A DNA stretch of 64,000 bases, taken from positions 460,761,376-460,825,375 of the forward strand of contig NC_134710.1 in NCBI RefSeq assembly GCF_043290135.1. Direction: 5' to 3'. Both the position numbers and the translations under genes were made by a program. The DNA comes from Rhipicephalus microplus (taxonomy: Eukaryota; Arthropoda; Arachnida; Ixodida; Ixodidae). Under the pieces are notes generated by a model. It was not told the DNA's origin. It made no database searches and worked only from the letters and a program-made list of their open reading frames with translations. Shown here in pieces: positions 21,641 to 33,866 of this stretch (its first letter is position 1; each line of letters begins with the position of its first letter).

Positions 21641-22621
21641 GCGTGGATGCATGTGTTTATGTGGTGGTGGTAGTGGTTAGAAGATGAGAAAAGGCACCTA
21701 ATTTCTGCAACCCGGTCGGGAGCACGGCGCAGTGCCTCGCACACATACAAACTACACGCATGGACATAATGAAGTATGGTTAAACACCTGCTTCTCCTCC
21801 CCCTCTAGAAGAAAAGTTCCGTACATTGTGCTGCCCCAGACAAATTGAAAAAATCAACATATAAACAAACACGAATATTTACATATAAGCAGACGCTTAC
21901 GGCAATGACGTAAGTACAAATATGATAAAAGAGAGTGTCATCAGCAATACTCATATTCGTAGTAGCCTATGCTACTTAACAGTTTATTACATGCTTTAAA
22001 CGACCTCATAACCACAGTATACCTCAACAAAAGCAAGAAAATCATGATTGGTAATGCGCTCAGTAAGAGTTAGAAGCTCTTGAATTGGATTCGCGGCACT
22101 TTATTAATATTAAAAAGTAGAACAAAAACAAAATAATAAGGCTTAACGTATAATATCTTTGTTATTTCAGTTCTCCGTACAATATCGCACTTTTTAGTAA
22201 TGCCGGCGATGCTTCACGAAAAAAATAATTTGGAGATGTAGAAGAAATACACGTTAAAGTCTGACTAAAGAGGGTCCCGAAGAAAACAAAAATAATGTTA
22301 GGCGGTCCGGCGAAAACGCGGAATTAGGAGACTAATAGTAAAGCCACCCCTCCCACTATGTTTCTCTAATTCACCAAAAAATAAGGTTAGGTTGATTCGC
22401 AATTACCGTAGGTCATTTGCAGCACATGCACGGCAATAACAATGCCGAAAAGCTTCAAGCAGAAATTCAAAATATTTCAGTAATAAATTACGGGCCTAAA
22501 ACACGAATAAACTACTGCACGTGGCCTGAAAAGCATCACGAAGCTTGAGCGGTACTACAAGATCTAATAAACTTTACATATAGAGAGGGTGGACACGCCC
22601 ACACGCACGCATTGTTCATCT
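21641..22621. other. No gene seen
   Basis: AT-rich with scattered stops. The words 'ggtcgggagcacggcgcagtg' near 21713-21735 look like a fragment of a GC-richer short repeat, not identified. Confidence 0.35.
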
Positions 22622-23730
22622 CACAATAATAAATGCGAAGCATTGCAGTGGTTGTCCCAGCAAGATGTGCTACCATCAGCTTTAGGACTGACCACTCCAC
22701 GGCATCTACAGCAGCGGAACAAGCTGCTTTGCGTGCTGCACTTTGTGTGGTAAGTCAGGAACCACCGCAACAATGGTCGATTTTCAGCGACTCAAGGGCT
22801 GCCGTACAATCTGTGCTCTCAGCACTGTGTCGCGCTCCGTACAAACAGCTTGTTTTCAAAATTCGATGCCTCCTCCACACTTCACAAGAGAAAGGGCATC
22901 ATGTTACGTTTCAGTAGCTGTCAAGTCACTGCGGCGCCATAGGGAACGAACATGCCGATAGTGCCGCGCGGGCAGCTCTTGAAGGAACACGAGAAGAAGC
23001 CATACCACTTTCGCGGACCAATGCTGCCAGTAATCTTCGACGACTTGCGCGTGAAATCACGTTTTCACTATGGTGCCCACCAAGCAACGAGACGAATCGT
23101 CAACAACACCTGTCCTCTTTGATGGCTCTCCGCATGCACACTGGGCTCGACCGAAGAGAAGCCACCCTTCTTCATCGCTTGTGGCTGGTGTGGCATTTAC
23201 AAAATCTTATTCCTTTGTCATAGGAATGGCCGACAAAGCTCTCTGCGATGCCTGTCGTTGCCAAGACACGCTACACCACATCCTGTGCGACTGTCCGTCG
23301 TATGACCTCCAGAGACAGTCACTGGCGTCCGTTTTTGCGCACATTGACAACAGCCAAATGTCTGTGGACACTATTCTGTCAAGTGCCCGAGAGAAGATAT
23401 TGCAACAGAAGGCGACGAAAGCTCGGTTGAAATTCCTACGCGACACGGACTTGAACAAGCGGCTGTAACAGCAATGTCACACACCGCGAAAGACAAGACT
23501 GGACTATGACTGAGTGTGCGTGCGTGTGCTGCCGAATGTAATGTGCTTATCTCTCTTCCCCCTCTGCTCTCTATATTTCATCTCCCCCACCCCCCTCCCA
23601 TGCGAAGGGTAGCAAACCAGCTGCCTATAGGCTGGTTAACCTCCCTGTCATTCTTTTCTTCGTATTTTCCTTTCTTCATTTCTTAGCGAACTTCGGCGAC
23701 TTTAAGCGTATCTATCTATCTAGCCGCCTA
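22622..23730 (+). pseudogene. RNase H-bearing LINE 3' end, broken
   Basis: 5'-truncated LINE. A first frame (22633-22917) holds the RNase H domain with 'STAAEQAALRAAL' (Glu region) and 'IFSDSRAAVQSVL' (Asp region). After a stop and frameshift the sequence reads 'IGNEHAD'-like with the last Asp, and the frame ending at 23468 has the Cys-His end 'CDACRCQDTLHHILCDC'. This domain order (RNase H, then a Cys/His motif near the C-terminus) is that of I-clade LINEs. The 3' UTR runs to a short TATC tail at about 23710-23726. The first catalytic Asp of RNase H lies at the truncation and I could not place it. Confidence 0.75.
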
Positions 23731-23849
23731 CTACTTTTAGCTCTTCTGGCCGTTTTGATATTGGTATCAATACCAAAATTTGCATGGCATAACAAGACTG
23801 TATGAAGAACATATTTGACTGGTAGTAACATGAAAATCGTGACATGTAT

Positions 23850-25115
23850 GTCATGAATGTCATGATTTACATTTCATGGTCTTGTAGCTCTTGCGGTGGT
23901 TTCGTTCACATGACATGTTGCAAAACTGGTATCGTATAGTATGATTGCATGGCGAACACAATCGACACACTTAACATGAAAATCATGACACGCGTGTCAT
24001 GTAACAACATGACTACATGCCACGCTCATCATGTGCACGCGGCCGTTTCGGAAGCGTCAAATATACCAAATTTGGTATTACGAGACGTGAATAGATGAAG
24101 AAGGTATGATACTGGTGCAAGAATGATAAACATGACATGCATGTCATGTAACAACATGAATACATGCTACGCTCATGATGCGCTCGCGGCCGTTTCGCTA
24201 GCTTCACATGTACCAAACTCGGTATTACGCGACGCACACGGACAACATAGGTAAATAACACATCCAAACATGATAATCACGACATGCGTGTCATGTAACA
24301 GCATGAATACATGCCACACTGATGATGCGCTCGCGGCCGTTTCGCTAGCTTCACATATGCCAAGTTTGGTATTACGTGAAGCCAATGGATGACGAAGGTA
24401 TGTGACTGGTGCAAACATGATAATCATGACATGCGTGTCATGTGATAACATGACTACATGCCAAAGTCAAGGCGGCAGTACAATTCGACGTGACGCGGTG
24501 CGCGTGCTCGCCGGCGTTCATTTTGTCGCGTCACGCTGGCGTTGCCACGCCAGGCGCCTACTGACAGGCGCGCTGCGTTGCTTTGACGCATGCGCGTTTC
24601 AGCGCGTCCGGCGTCCCTCCATAATGAAAAGAGGGATACGCAGTGTTGTCTTGGTAACGCATCGGCACTAAATGCAATATGTCGCATTTCACGCCAGTTG
24701 CCATCGGGTGGCACCGACGCACGCTGGTCGCGCCTGGCGTCAGACTATACAGTGCTCGCGTTTTGCTAACGTAGCGTCGCTGTGCCCAGTGTGCTCGAGC
24801 GTCAACGCTACATGGGAGTATATTGGGCCCTTCATGATGCGCTCGCCACCGTTTTGCTAGCTCCACGTACTCCAAATTCTGTGTTACGTCACGTCAATGA
24901 ATGACGAAAGTATATGACTAGTGGAAACATGATAATTTTGACACGCGTGTCATGTAGAAACATGTCAACGTACCATGCTCAGAGTGTGCTCACGGCCGGT
25001 TTGCTAGCTCCACATATACTAAATTTGGTATCACGCGACATCAACAGATGACGAAGGTAAACGACACATGCAAACATGATAATCATGACACGGAAGTCAT
25101 GTACGGCATCATTTA
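23850..25115. repeat. Tandem repeat with 147-bp period
   Basis: Degenerate tandem monomers. The marker GGTATTA-like word lies at 24074, 24221 and 24368, then, beyond an insertion, at 24880 and 25027: each neighbouring pair is 147 bp apart. Each monomer contains two palindromes: TACCAAATTTGGTA-like and CATGACACGCGTGTCATG-like. No coding potential; frames overlapping it are by chance. Confidence 0.8.
24472..24832. repeat. GC-rich block inserted in the tandem repeat
   Basis: About 360 bases with many CG dinucleotides and words such as GACGCGGTGCGCG interrupt a monomer between 'gactacatgcc' and 'atgatgcgctcg'. No ORF or terminal repeat I trust. Composition differs sharply from the host satellite, so it is probably a transposed short element. 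Confidence 0.5.
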
Positions 25116-25913
25116 CTTCCACCTCGTGACGTTGTGCTGATTTCAAAGAGACATATCAACATTTCTCATTCGTGCATGGTTCGCATATCATCGATTCCCA
25201 CTGTACGTGGGATCTGCCAATCTTTATTGTAATGAAATTAATAATGTAGCAAAACCTCTCTCGTGTGCCCATTTTATTGGTAAGAACACGAGTGAATAAA
25301 CATCCAGGCACACCATAGAAAGGGAATACAAAAAAAAGAATGTTCAATAGCAAATGCGCAGTAAAACCAGAACCAAAATATGATGAGATGAAGAGCAGCC
25401 AGCATAAAGCCTTATGTGTAGTGAGCGAGTCCGAAATGGAAGCACTGGGTCACTGCTGCATGCTGTGGTTATCTCTGCCGAAAGCAGTGTCGGAATCCTG
25501 CCACGTATCCGACTCGGACACGCTTTTGACTCCTCCGTACTTGTCCACACACCGGCACTTCGGCAAGAAAAACCTGCTCCCGCGGTAATGATTATCCCTC
25601 CGTCAAGCCGACTATTGTGAGAAAAAAAAAGGGGGGGGGGGGGGTAGACTTTGCAAACAGAAAAATGTTCATTCTCTTTCGTTGGGAGCTCGGCTGAACC
25701 TCTGACCATGGTTGCCGTCCATCCTACCCCCCTTCCCCCCCCCCCCGTGTCGTTTGTATTTGTGGGAATGTGGTTTGAGGAAGGCGTTAGCCGAATCTTC
25801 ATTGCGCGGATGACGACGCCAGAGGACCATGCTGCCTCCGCAGTCCGCCTACCTTGAGAGGAACCCTTGCCCGCGTTCAACGAGATAACAAAAAAACGTC
25901 TGCCTGTCAAATG
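25116..25913. other. No gene seen
   Basis: Contains poly-G (25630-25645) and poly-C (25733-25746) runs. A 188-codon minus frame (25344-25910) lies here but has no recognisable domain and spans the homopolymers. Confidence 0.4.
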
Positions 25914-25971
25914 GGTATTCTCCTCCTACACCCTGGCTTGAGTAGGGCACCGGGTGTAGGAGGAGAATACC
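25914..25971. repeat. Perfect 20-bp inverted repeat
   Basis: Arms 25914-25933 and 25952-25971 are exact reverse complements (ggtattctcctcctacaccc) with an 18-base loop. No T-run follows, so it is not a typical Pol III terminator; could be a foldback remnant. Confidence 0.8.
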
Positions 25972-25984
25972 ATTGCACTATTAC

Positions 25985-26770
25985 AAGCCCATGCGTATAG
26001 TAAGAGTGGATGTGATATGCATACCATACCTAAGTATTGTGTGAGGTTACTTGATCTCAAGGGAAATTAGTTAAGTAGTATACCCGAGAAGAGTTAGGTG
26101 ACCTAAATATATGCTTAACTGTACATAAGTTGATATTTAGTTCCATTAGCCACAAGCTGCACCAGTTAGATATTTTATTTAAACCGGAGTGTAGACGATT
26201 ACAATAGTCGTTTGAAGTAACTGCTGTAAAAGTGTCGCATTCATCAGCAAAAGTGTGGATATTAGAAGCTACTTTAGAGGGTAGGCCAATAATATATAAT
26301 AGAAACAACAAAAGACCAATTGCGAACTTTTGGGGCACTCCTGAGATAACATGGAACATTTATGAACTGTAGCCGTAAGCAGCCACGTACTGTAAGTGAT
26401 TAGCAAGACAGCATCCGACATATTTTAATGGGTTAATGTCAAGATTTAATTTCAGTAACTTGTGGGTGAGAAGTTTATGACACACTTTATCAAATGCTTT
26501 TGCAAGATCTAAAACAAATGCAGCCAGCGGATGATGAACGATCAAGAATTAGATCAGTGAAAGGTACAGGTTGAGTCTGACATGATTATGAATTCCTAAA
26601 ACCATGTTGTGAAGGCAAAAAGAAGATGTTATTAAAAAAATTGAGGGTGCTTTTGATTACGAAGTATTATACAATAGTTAGAAGCACGTGCTGGTAAAAG
26701 AAATGGGCCGATATTTGGTCGTTAAGCTTTTTTTACCTGATTTGAGAAGTGGAACTGCCTCCCTTATACC
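25985..26770 (-). pseudogene. CR1-like LINE RT remnant
   Basis: Minus-strand pieces in several frames follow RT order: 'YRPISF' near 26710, 'QHGFRN' near 26600, 'FVLDLAKAFDKV' (26470-26530), 'SGVPQ' and 'LLLFLLYI' (26280-26340), and 'FADECD' near 26240 where active enzymes have FADD/YADD. The catalytic pair is thus damaged, and at least three frameshifts occur. No endonuclease domain. An old 5'-truncated copy. Confidence 0.75.
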
Positions 26771-26829
26771 TTCCACTGATAAGGTAAAGTGCCTGTGTGA
26801 AGTGATAGTCTCAATAGAGCTAGCTGTCT

Positions 26830-27420
26830 TCGGTATACGGAAATGCACATGCAAAATACAACGCAGCTCGTTTTATAAAAAAATTATTTTGTAAAACTCT
26901 ATTATGATCTATTTCCACAATGTGCCTAACAAATAGAAAAATTGTTAGACATTCATTGTGCACACAATTGAAATAAATGTGCGAGAAATCAAACACAAAA
27001 GTCGCCAAAAAAATGTGCGCAACCTATATACATATCTAAATACAAACATAAAAAAATATGGCGTGCACAAATTTACGAATTATACCTATAAACAGATGCA
27101 AATGCCAAGATCATAACAGAAGTAAGGAACATATGCTCAAGCACAGTAATCAGTAATAAATGCACTTTGTATACAATCAAACAAAGTATAAAAAATAAAA
27201 AATTCACAAGTACTTTCATTTCTTGTCCTTATCGAGCCTCAGCAACAATTTTCTCTTTATGAGATAGAGCCTATCACCGACCAAACATTGCTACTGCAGT
27301 AACTTCTTCCAGTTCTTTCAAGCATAAAACCATAAGAATGCTCAATTTGGGCGTCCTATTGGTGTCAGAACTCACTTCAGCTGCAAAAATCGCACAGACC
27401 CTGGCGTAGGCAGTGCTGGG
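26830..27420 (+). repeat. Old dispersed repeat, copy B
   Basis: Partner of 21050-21640. Ends in a G-rich run near 27427 where similarity stops. Confidence 0.6.
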
Positions 27421-27831
27421 GTGAGGGTGGGGGGGGGGTTGCTTGGGTACACATACACATGCAATGAGATGCACCAGCATGCATAAGGAACGGCAAAGCC
27501 TCCACTCGAAAGAAGTTTCTGGCTACACTGCTGGCACAGCGAACAAATAAAAAAGAAACCAATAAATAATAATGAACCATTTTGAGCTAAATGCTTAAGG
27601 CAGCTACAATATGATGAAAGCTTCATGAACATTGTGTTTACAGAAGCCTAGGCTATGTTACAGAAATTTATTATAAAAGCTTTCAAGAACTTGAGAAAAC
27701 AATTGGATGCCCCGTACATTCGTCAGGAAACCGGAATATTTTTTTTCAAAAGAAGACACTCAGCTATCATCGCCCACGTGTAGTCACTGGTCAAGTGATT
27801 ATCCCGGGAGATAGCAGCATTCCTAGTCACT
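27421..27831. other. No gene seen
   Basis: AT-rich, no recognised signal; leads into the integrase remnant. Confidence 0.35.
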
Positions 27832-28380
27832 GGTTCGTTCGCAAGTTTTGCGCTGCTGTCCCATTCTTGTGCCTACAGTAAATGGGTTGAAAGTCGCCAT
27901 GTGAACAGAACAACATCGACAGCTGCCATCGATTTCCTGCGCTTGTTATTCGAAACTTTTGTATTACCCCACAAAATGGTTTCAAACAACGGAATCGCGT
28001 TCCTGTCAGCCAAAATACAGAAATGCTACGAGTGACAACTGCATCACAGTGGTGAAATCTGCACCGAACCACCCAGCCACGAACGTACAGGCCAAACGCT
28101 ACGTGCTAGAGCTAAAACGTGCTCTTGCAAGATACTCTGCGGGGTCATTACAACGGCGCATTGCACTTTTTTTTGTCAAGCAACTCACAATGGGCCAGAC
28201 GGGCCAGGTATCGGCGAATCTCATGTTTCCTTACGAGCTGCGAACACATATCTCAGCCATTCTGCCAGAACCGCCTTGAAAGGTTACATTAGATTAGGAA
28301 GACGCCTCGTGGTGCCGGTAGCTCCACAAAGGACAACCAGGGGTCGCCCGCCAGTTTCACAGAATTTCGAATGAACGGCA
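27832..28380 (+). pseudogene. Ty3/gypsy integrase core remnant
   Basis: Reads 'AYSKWVESRH' at 27870 and 'LFETFVLPHKMVSNNG' to about 27993, the integrase core of Ty3/gypsy elements (usual forms DAYSKW and SDNG). The first catalytic Asp is a Cys and the second an Asn (27985-27987), and frameshifts follow, so it is inactive. Downstream frames keep 'NVQAKRYVLELKRAL', matching the usual 'NGQAER.V..LK..L' helix. No RT or gag nearby: a 5'-deleted fragment. Confidence 0.7.
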
Positions 28381-29549
28381 GCCGCCATAAAAAAAAAAAA
28401 AAAAAACTTTTCAGCCGGAGTTTTGGTTTGTTGAAGTTAAAGCCCCTCCATCGCGGCTTCTACCAGAAAACGCATAGAGAGGCTTTAGACCGGGCATTGC
28501 CGCTTCCAGGGTTGTAGGGATGCACCCTGCCCTCCACCTTAACCGCCCCCCCCCCCCCCATACTGGAATTCGCGCGCCCGGGGAGTGACGGACTATCGGG
28601 GCAATGACGGACTATCGGGACTGGTTGCCTGTCCTTTGTGCTCCTCGCCCCATTTATGGCCCACAGTGGACTCGAAAGCCAGCTCTTGGACCACTTGGAC
28701 CGTGCTGCGTGCAAATGCCTTTCTTGAAAGTAATAAACTCAGTTCCCTGTTACGTACGCTTGGTATTATGGCTACCATGGACATAACACAATGCAAATAG
28801 GGTTATTTGTTCCCAACAAATTGAACCTCCCCGCCTTTCAGCATTATATATCTCTCTTTTAACTTACTTTTTTTAATATTTTTAATTTCTATCATTGAAT
28901 TGGAGAGTTGCGCAATGAAAAAAAAGGAAGTGGATTTAATTATTTTAAGATTTGTTATTTATTTTAGAGAAAAAGTGCCGGTCGAGCGCCGGACATTGGG
29001 CAGGGTGTGTGGAGCAGTGAACGCAACATTGTGTAGGAGGTACAGCAGTATAGATAGTGTTGAACGAAAGCGCGATAATTCAAACCGCGAAACAAAAAAA
29101 TGGAAGCGACATGAAACATGGTCCACAATCCCAAGAATGGCCATATGACACTAAATAAAACAAAAAAATATAAATACAGTGTCCACTAGGTTATTTTGTT
29201 TGGGTAAAAAAGTAAAAAAGAACTCATTAACTGTAGCAAAAATAATGTCGGCAATATTAAGAAGTGAGACATTGCAGAATCGAAGCATTTAAGAATCGTG
29301 CCGAAGCGAGGCATTGAACCTCAAGCAATCAGTCTGATCAAGATGGGTATTAAAATGAAGCGCACTGTAAATATATAAAGGTGTAGTTATGAGCCATGTG
29401 AGACAGCTAACGCACGAAGAAACTAGTTGAGATCGACAATTTCAAAAATCTCTGGTGGCGTATTGTTTCGCTCTCTGCTTGTTGAAAAAAAAAAGGTACC
29501 CGTATGTAGGGGCTCAGTCACTCTTTCGAGATTGGAGGCACGCGTTTTG
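28381..29549. other. Possible LTR remnant and unassigned DNA
   Basis: After poly-A and poly-C runs, 28520-28770 contains a tandem 'gactatcggg.caatgacg' and AATAAACTCAGTT at 28732, which resembles the poly(A) signal region of a gypsy LTR belonging to the integrase remnant. I found no second LTR. The rest (28800-29549) holds nothing recognised. Confidence 0.3.
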
Positions 29550-30275
29550 TGGCGCAAAACTGGTTCGATATAATTTGTTTTTTTTTTGTATTGCCAGCTT
29601 ATTAATATATATGCGATAGAACAGCTTCGTTATTTCGCGATAACGTCTCCATTCCAAGGTTTCTAGTTTAGCGCCTTCCAGAAGAACTAACGGAGATGTG
29701 TTACTTTTAGTTATTCAATATGAATTTTACAGCTTTTCGCTGTATTGATTCAAGTTTATCTGTGTTAGCTTGCGTGTGCGGGTACCAGACAGCCGATGAA
29801 TATTCGAGTATTGGTATTACGTGCGTTTCACATGCAGTCATTTCGGTTTGCCGAATGCCATAGCGAGTGCCCGTCTTAGGTACCCTTGTATATTCAAAGC
29901 CATTTTCTCAGTATAACAAACATGTTGGTTTCATCTTAATTTAGATGTGATAACAAGACCAAGGTGGGTATACTGTGAGACAAAGGACAAAAGTTGATTC
30001 TAGGTTGTATTGGAATTTTAGTGGATCTTTTTTGCAGGTCATGATTATCGCCAGAGTTTTTCTCGCGTTAAAAATCATCTGTCATTTTGTGCACCAATCT
30101 TGAATCCTAAAAGTGGTATTTAAAAGAACCTGGTCGCTGGATGCGTTAACCACTTTAAAGCGCGCAGGCATTTGCAAAAAACTTTAGATTTGCTGCAATA
30201 TCACGGGAGGCATTATTGATATAAACCGAAAAGAGGCCCGAGGACGGATCCCTAACGCCTGCCGGATTTAAGCGG
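29550..30275 (-). pseudogene. CR1-like LINE RT C-terminal remnant
   Basis: Minus-strand frames read 'GSVLGPLF' near 30240, then 'FFANACALLKVV' where the catalytic FADDC should be, 'IQDWCTK', 'THLGLVI', 'ILEYSSAVWYPHT' near 29800 and 'DKLESIQRKAVKFI' near 29750. This is the order of RT palm, thumb and C-terminal region in CR1-like LINEs. Several stops and frameshifts; the catalytic DD is lost (NA). Confidence 0.75.
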
Positions 30276-31109
30276 CGCAGACGGCGAGTTGATAATACCA
30301 TCCGTAATACCGCGCCCGGTGAATATTACTCGCGCTTTCAAAGCCAAACCTAAGATGCATTCGTTAATTAGCACTAATTAACTGATTAGTAGATAGCTAA
30401 ATCTACTATGCAACCTGTAAAACTCGAGAATGTGCTGTAAATTGAGGGGTTTATGTCGTACATACACTGGATGTTCAGCAACGCGCGTTTCGTCCTTTTT
30501 AACAATATCCTATTGATGTGCTATACTACAGATATTTACCTCAACGAACCATAATTATCGTTTCGCGGGGTCATTAGTACCTTCCACAGGAATCCTCTCT
30601 TTTCACGCGCACCCTATTTCAATTTTTACGTGGCACCATTTGTAAACCATCTCAACGCTAGATGGAGCTACGAGGGCTGGGTAGCTGTCGCACCCTGAAC
30701 AAAACTGGCCGGGAACTTTTTTTTACCCCGCGAATCAAACACGCTATACACCATCATGAACTAGACATATGTCAGTACCTAAATCCCAGAAAGCAATCTG
30801 ATATCTTCAAGCACGTCTTCAGGGCAGCGATTCAAATGTGGTAAAACAACCGATATTTCTGAGAGCGCCCATAGGCGCTATGCAATATCATTTAATAAGC
30901 TAAAGAACTCGCACTATTGCAACCACGGTACTGTAACTCCGGCAAAAGAAAGTTTCATACAGTAGCTACTTGAAAACGTGAGAGCAATGAGGAAATCAGA
31001 AAGGGAGAGGAGTTATTGTCGTTTTCTTCTCTGGTCCCATACAGTGACGCGGAGCCCCAGCGCCACCGTGCGGGAAAGCGCGCCTCCTGCTCGTGAGCCG
31101 GAATCCTGG
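30276..31109. other. No gene seen
   Basis: Mixed composition with no recognised element. Confidence 0.35.
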
Positions 31110-32830
31110 GGACGTGCCGCTTCAGTGAGCATGGGAATGATGGGTAGTACACATATTTGTCTAATCTTCGTACTTCTGGCCTGCTTCTGGCTCCGTGTGT
31201 GTTCGCGTGGCTTGGAGCTGTTTTCTCACGAAACAAAAATCTGAAAATGTTCAGCGGTTGCGCTTTATTAGCTTATTCTTTTAGACTTACCTTTCCAAAT
31301 CGGGTCACGAAGTTCAAAAGGGTTGAATCTTTCTTTCAAAACAAACCCAAAACACAGCAATAAACGAAGCCGCAAGTACGATTCACCATCCGCAAGTGCG
31401 AAGACTACACTCTTAAGAAAAGTTAGTAAAAAGGTAGCAACTGCAAGCAAATAGGTTGTAACAGCAGCGCTTACTACCTTTCTTCGGCCGTTACTAACCT
31501 TTTGCTACCTGTTTACTTCTTACGTTAGTAAACAGTGACTACCTGCAACCGTTACTAGCTCTTTGCTTCCTGTTTACTACCTACCTCAGTAAAGAGTTAG
31601 TAACTGGGATGAAAGCGGTAGTAACTGCAGTCATTACTACCTTTCTTGCCACGTTACTACCTCTTTGCTACCCGGCTTTTGACTATATATTAAAATATAG
31701 TGTGTGAATGCGATTATGATAATTTATGCAAGGAATTGTCTCGACGTATTATAATTAAATGGAAAAATGACGCAGAGGGTATCCATAGATCAAGAAAATA
31801 ATTTTTGTTTTAAATTACTCAACCGAGATTTGTAAACGTCATTCTGATATTGTCGAAACGGAGAAGTACAAGTTAAAGAAGCATAAGCAAGTGCTACACA
31901 CGTTGTAATAGGCAATTACAGCAAACTTAGTAAATTACAGCACAAGACCGGCAGATCAAAATAACCAGACGGTCACAGTTATTCAACTGCAGCGTGTCTC
32001 CAAATATTATCATTGTTTGGCGCGTCAAACCCCAACAACGATTATTACCTTTTAAACGCTGATATATTAGCCATGTGAAGCATTCAAATCCACCGAGATC
32101 GAATTCGGTACCTTGTTCCAGCCACTGTACATAATGCCTTTTTGTGGCTCTTTTATAATAAATGAATATAGCATATAATTTTTCAAACTAATGTTGATTA
32201 AAATTATTGTGCTAAGTCACCAAACACAAGTAACCATGTAGTATATTATAGTGCTATAGGTTTAAATTAGTTATAATTAATCCTGAAACACACGTGCTCC
32301 CCTGTGCCAAACATGCCCCTGCAAATTAGAGGCTATATATACCCCATGCTCAGTTTTTACTACGTGGATACGTAAAAGTAGTGAACTTATTTGGTCTATT
32401 CCTTCTTCACATTCATGGCACACCACTCTCCCTTACGCGAAGCTGTCTGGTAATGAGACAATGATTGACCAACATTACTAGTAAAGGAATAATGTTAAAA
32501 TGAATGAACAAGTATCCCTACTACTTTTTTTGTCTTGAAACCTTTAAAAGTTACTATCCATTGGTGGTAACGGCTAGGGCAGCAACAGTTACTAAATGCT
32601 GGTAGTAACAGCAAAGGTGGTAACCGTTACCTCCTCGCCGTTACTAACTGCGCTTACTGTCAGGGTTGTAACATATGTGACAAACCATTACTACCCCAAA
32701 GTTAGCAAGTACTACCACTTTTTTTCTAAGAGTGTAGGGAAATGCGTTTACTACTCATCATTCCCATAGTCGCTGAATGATCGCGGTGATAGAGTCCCCT
32801 CCAGTTAATTTTAGGAAACTCTATGCCCAG
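31110..32830 (+). repeat. Dispersed repeat, copy 1, split by a transposon
   Basis: Left part 31110-31407 and right part 32735-32830 align in order with 33867-34232. Shared words include 'cacagcaataaac', 'tgcgaagacta' and 'tcgctgaa.gatcgc'. The copy is divided by the element at 31408-32734. Non-coding, with a possible AATAAA. Confidence 0.7.
31408..32734. mobile_element. 1.33-kb TIR transposon with TA target duplication
   Basis: Starts CACTCTTAAGAAAAGTTAGTA and ends with the imperfect reverse complement (ctttttttctaagagtg). TA flanks both ends (31406-31407, 32735-32736). The paralogous copy at 34130-34142 shows the empty site with one TA. TA duplication suggests the Tc1/mariner superfamily. 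It codes for no transposase. Both ends are crowded with inverted copies of GTTACTACC/GGTAGTAAC, subterminal repeats likely bound by the transposase. A non-autonomous element of unusual length. Confidence 0.8.
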
Positions 32831-33866
32831 GAAGACACCCGCAATACGCCCCCCCCCCCTTTTTTTTTCTCACCTCGCAAGGCTGGTGCAGGTAGCTTTT
32901 GATAGTGAAAAAACGTCTGCTCGCAGTGCACAACCATTCACTGGCCACCCCGCATATGTGGCACAATTTAGTCAAGGGCGTCTTTACTTGGCTTTAGCTT
33001 CACGTTGAAGGCAACGCTTCTCCTTATTTCATTAAACAAAAATAAGAATGGTGAAATAACAATTACGCACTCACAAACATACCCAATTAGTCGAAATTCA
33101 CGCGGCGCCCCCCCCACTCTGTGGCACGTTTACTCGAGTGCCCCCCCCCCGCCCCCCGTGGAAAGATACGGGTGGCATTTTTTCTAAACACTGTCTTATT
33201 TTGTCCCACTCAGCGTCTCCTTTTGCCCCGCAGGTTGGGCAAAATGAGACATCTGGAGGCTTCTTTATTTATTTTTGAAATATTTTCAAATGTTTCGAAC
33301 ACTGGCAACATGGAAATATTTATATAGCACATACCTTGTACGCAAAGGAAAGGATTTGCGTTGATGTTTAATTCTAAGGAGTGACACAAAAAATATTCAT
33401 ATGTTTGCCTACCCTATAACTACCAATGCAAGCATTCGGCCTGCAAGAAACGGTCGTCGACGTGCCGTCCAAACGCGGTCCGCGTCCTGCATTAACGCAA
33501 GGTTTGTACGTGCAGGGAACGCGCATCGCCGTCGACCCCGTCCGTACCAAACGAGAAGCGCGTACACGCAGATAAGAATATGAAAAGCGCGTCGCGTGTG
33601 CGCTTAGAGCTCTTTCTGGCCTTCACTGGCACTCTTGTGTCTCAGTAATGGCACGTGTGTACGCCTATGCTCTTGTAAATGTGCAAACAAAACGTGTTCT
33701 TCAAAGTAAGAAGCCTCTCAAGAGTTTCTGCCTCTCCTGAACTTGGGTGACAGCCTGTGGCCCCTCCTCGGTCACACCGTTCGTTACATGTGTGACCATA
33801 TAGTTTCTTATATATACACGAGAGGGAACTCTGGCGCTAGTGTCTATGGGAGCTGCAATGCATGGG
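32831..33866. other. No gene seen; C-rich runs
   Basis: Poly-C tracts near 32850 and 33150 and a CG-rich patch near 33440-33570 without a recognised frame. Confidence 0.35.

Noticed and set aside
25344..25910. 188-codon minus-strand frame
   Set aside because: Crosses poly-G and poly-C runs and has no recognisable domain.
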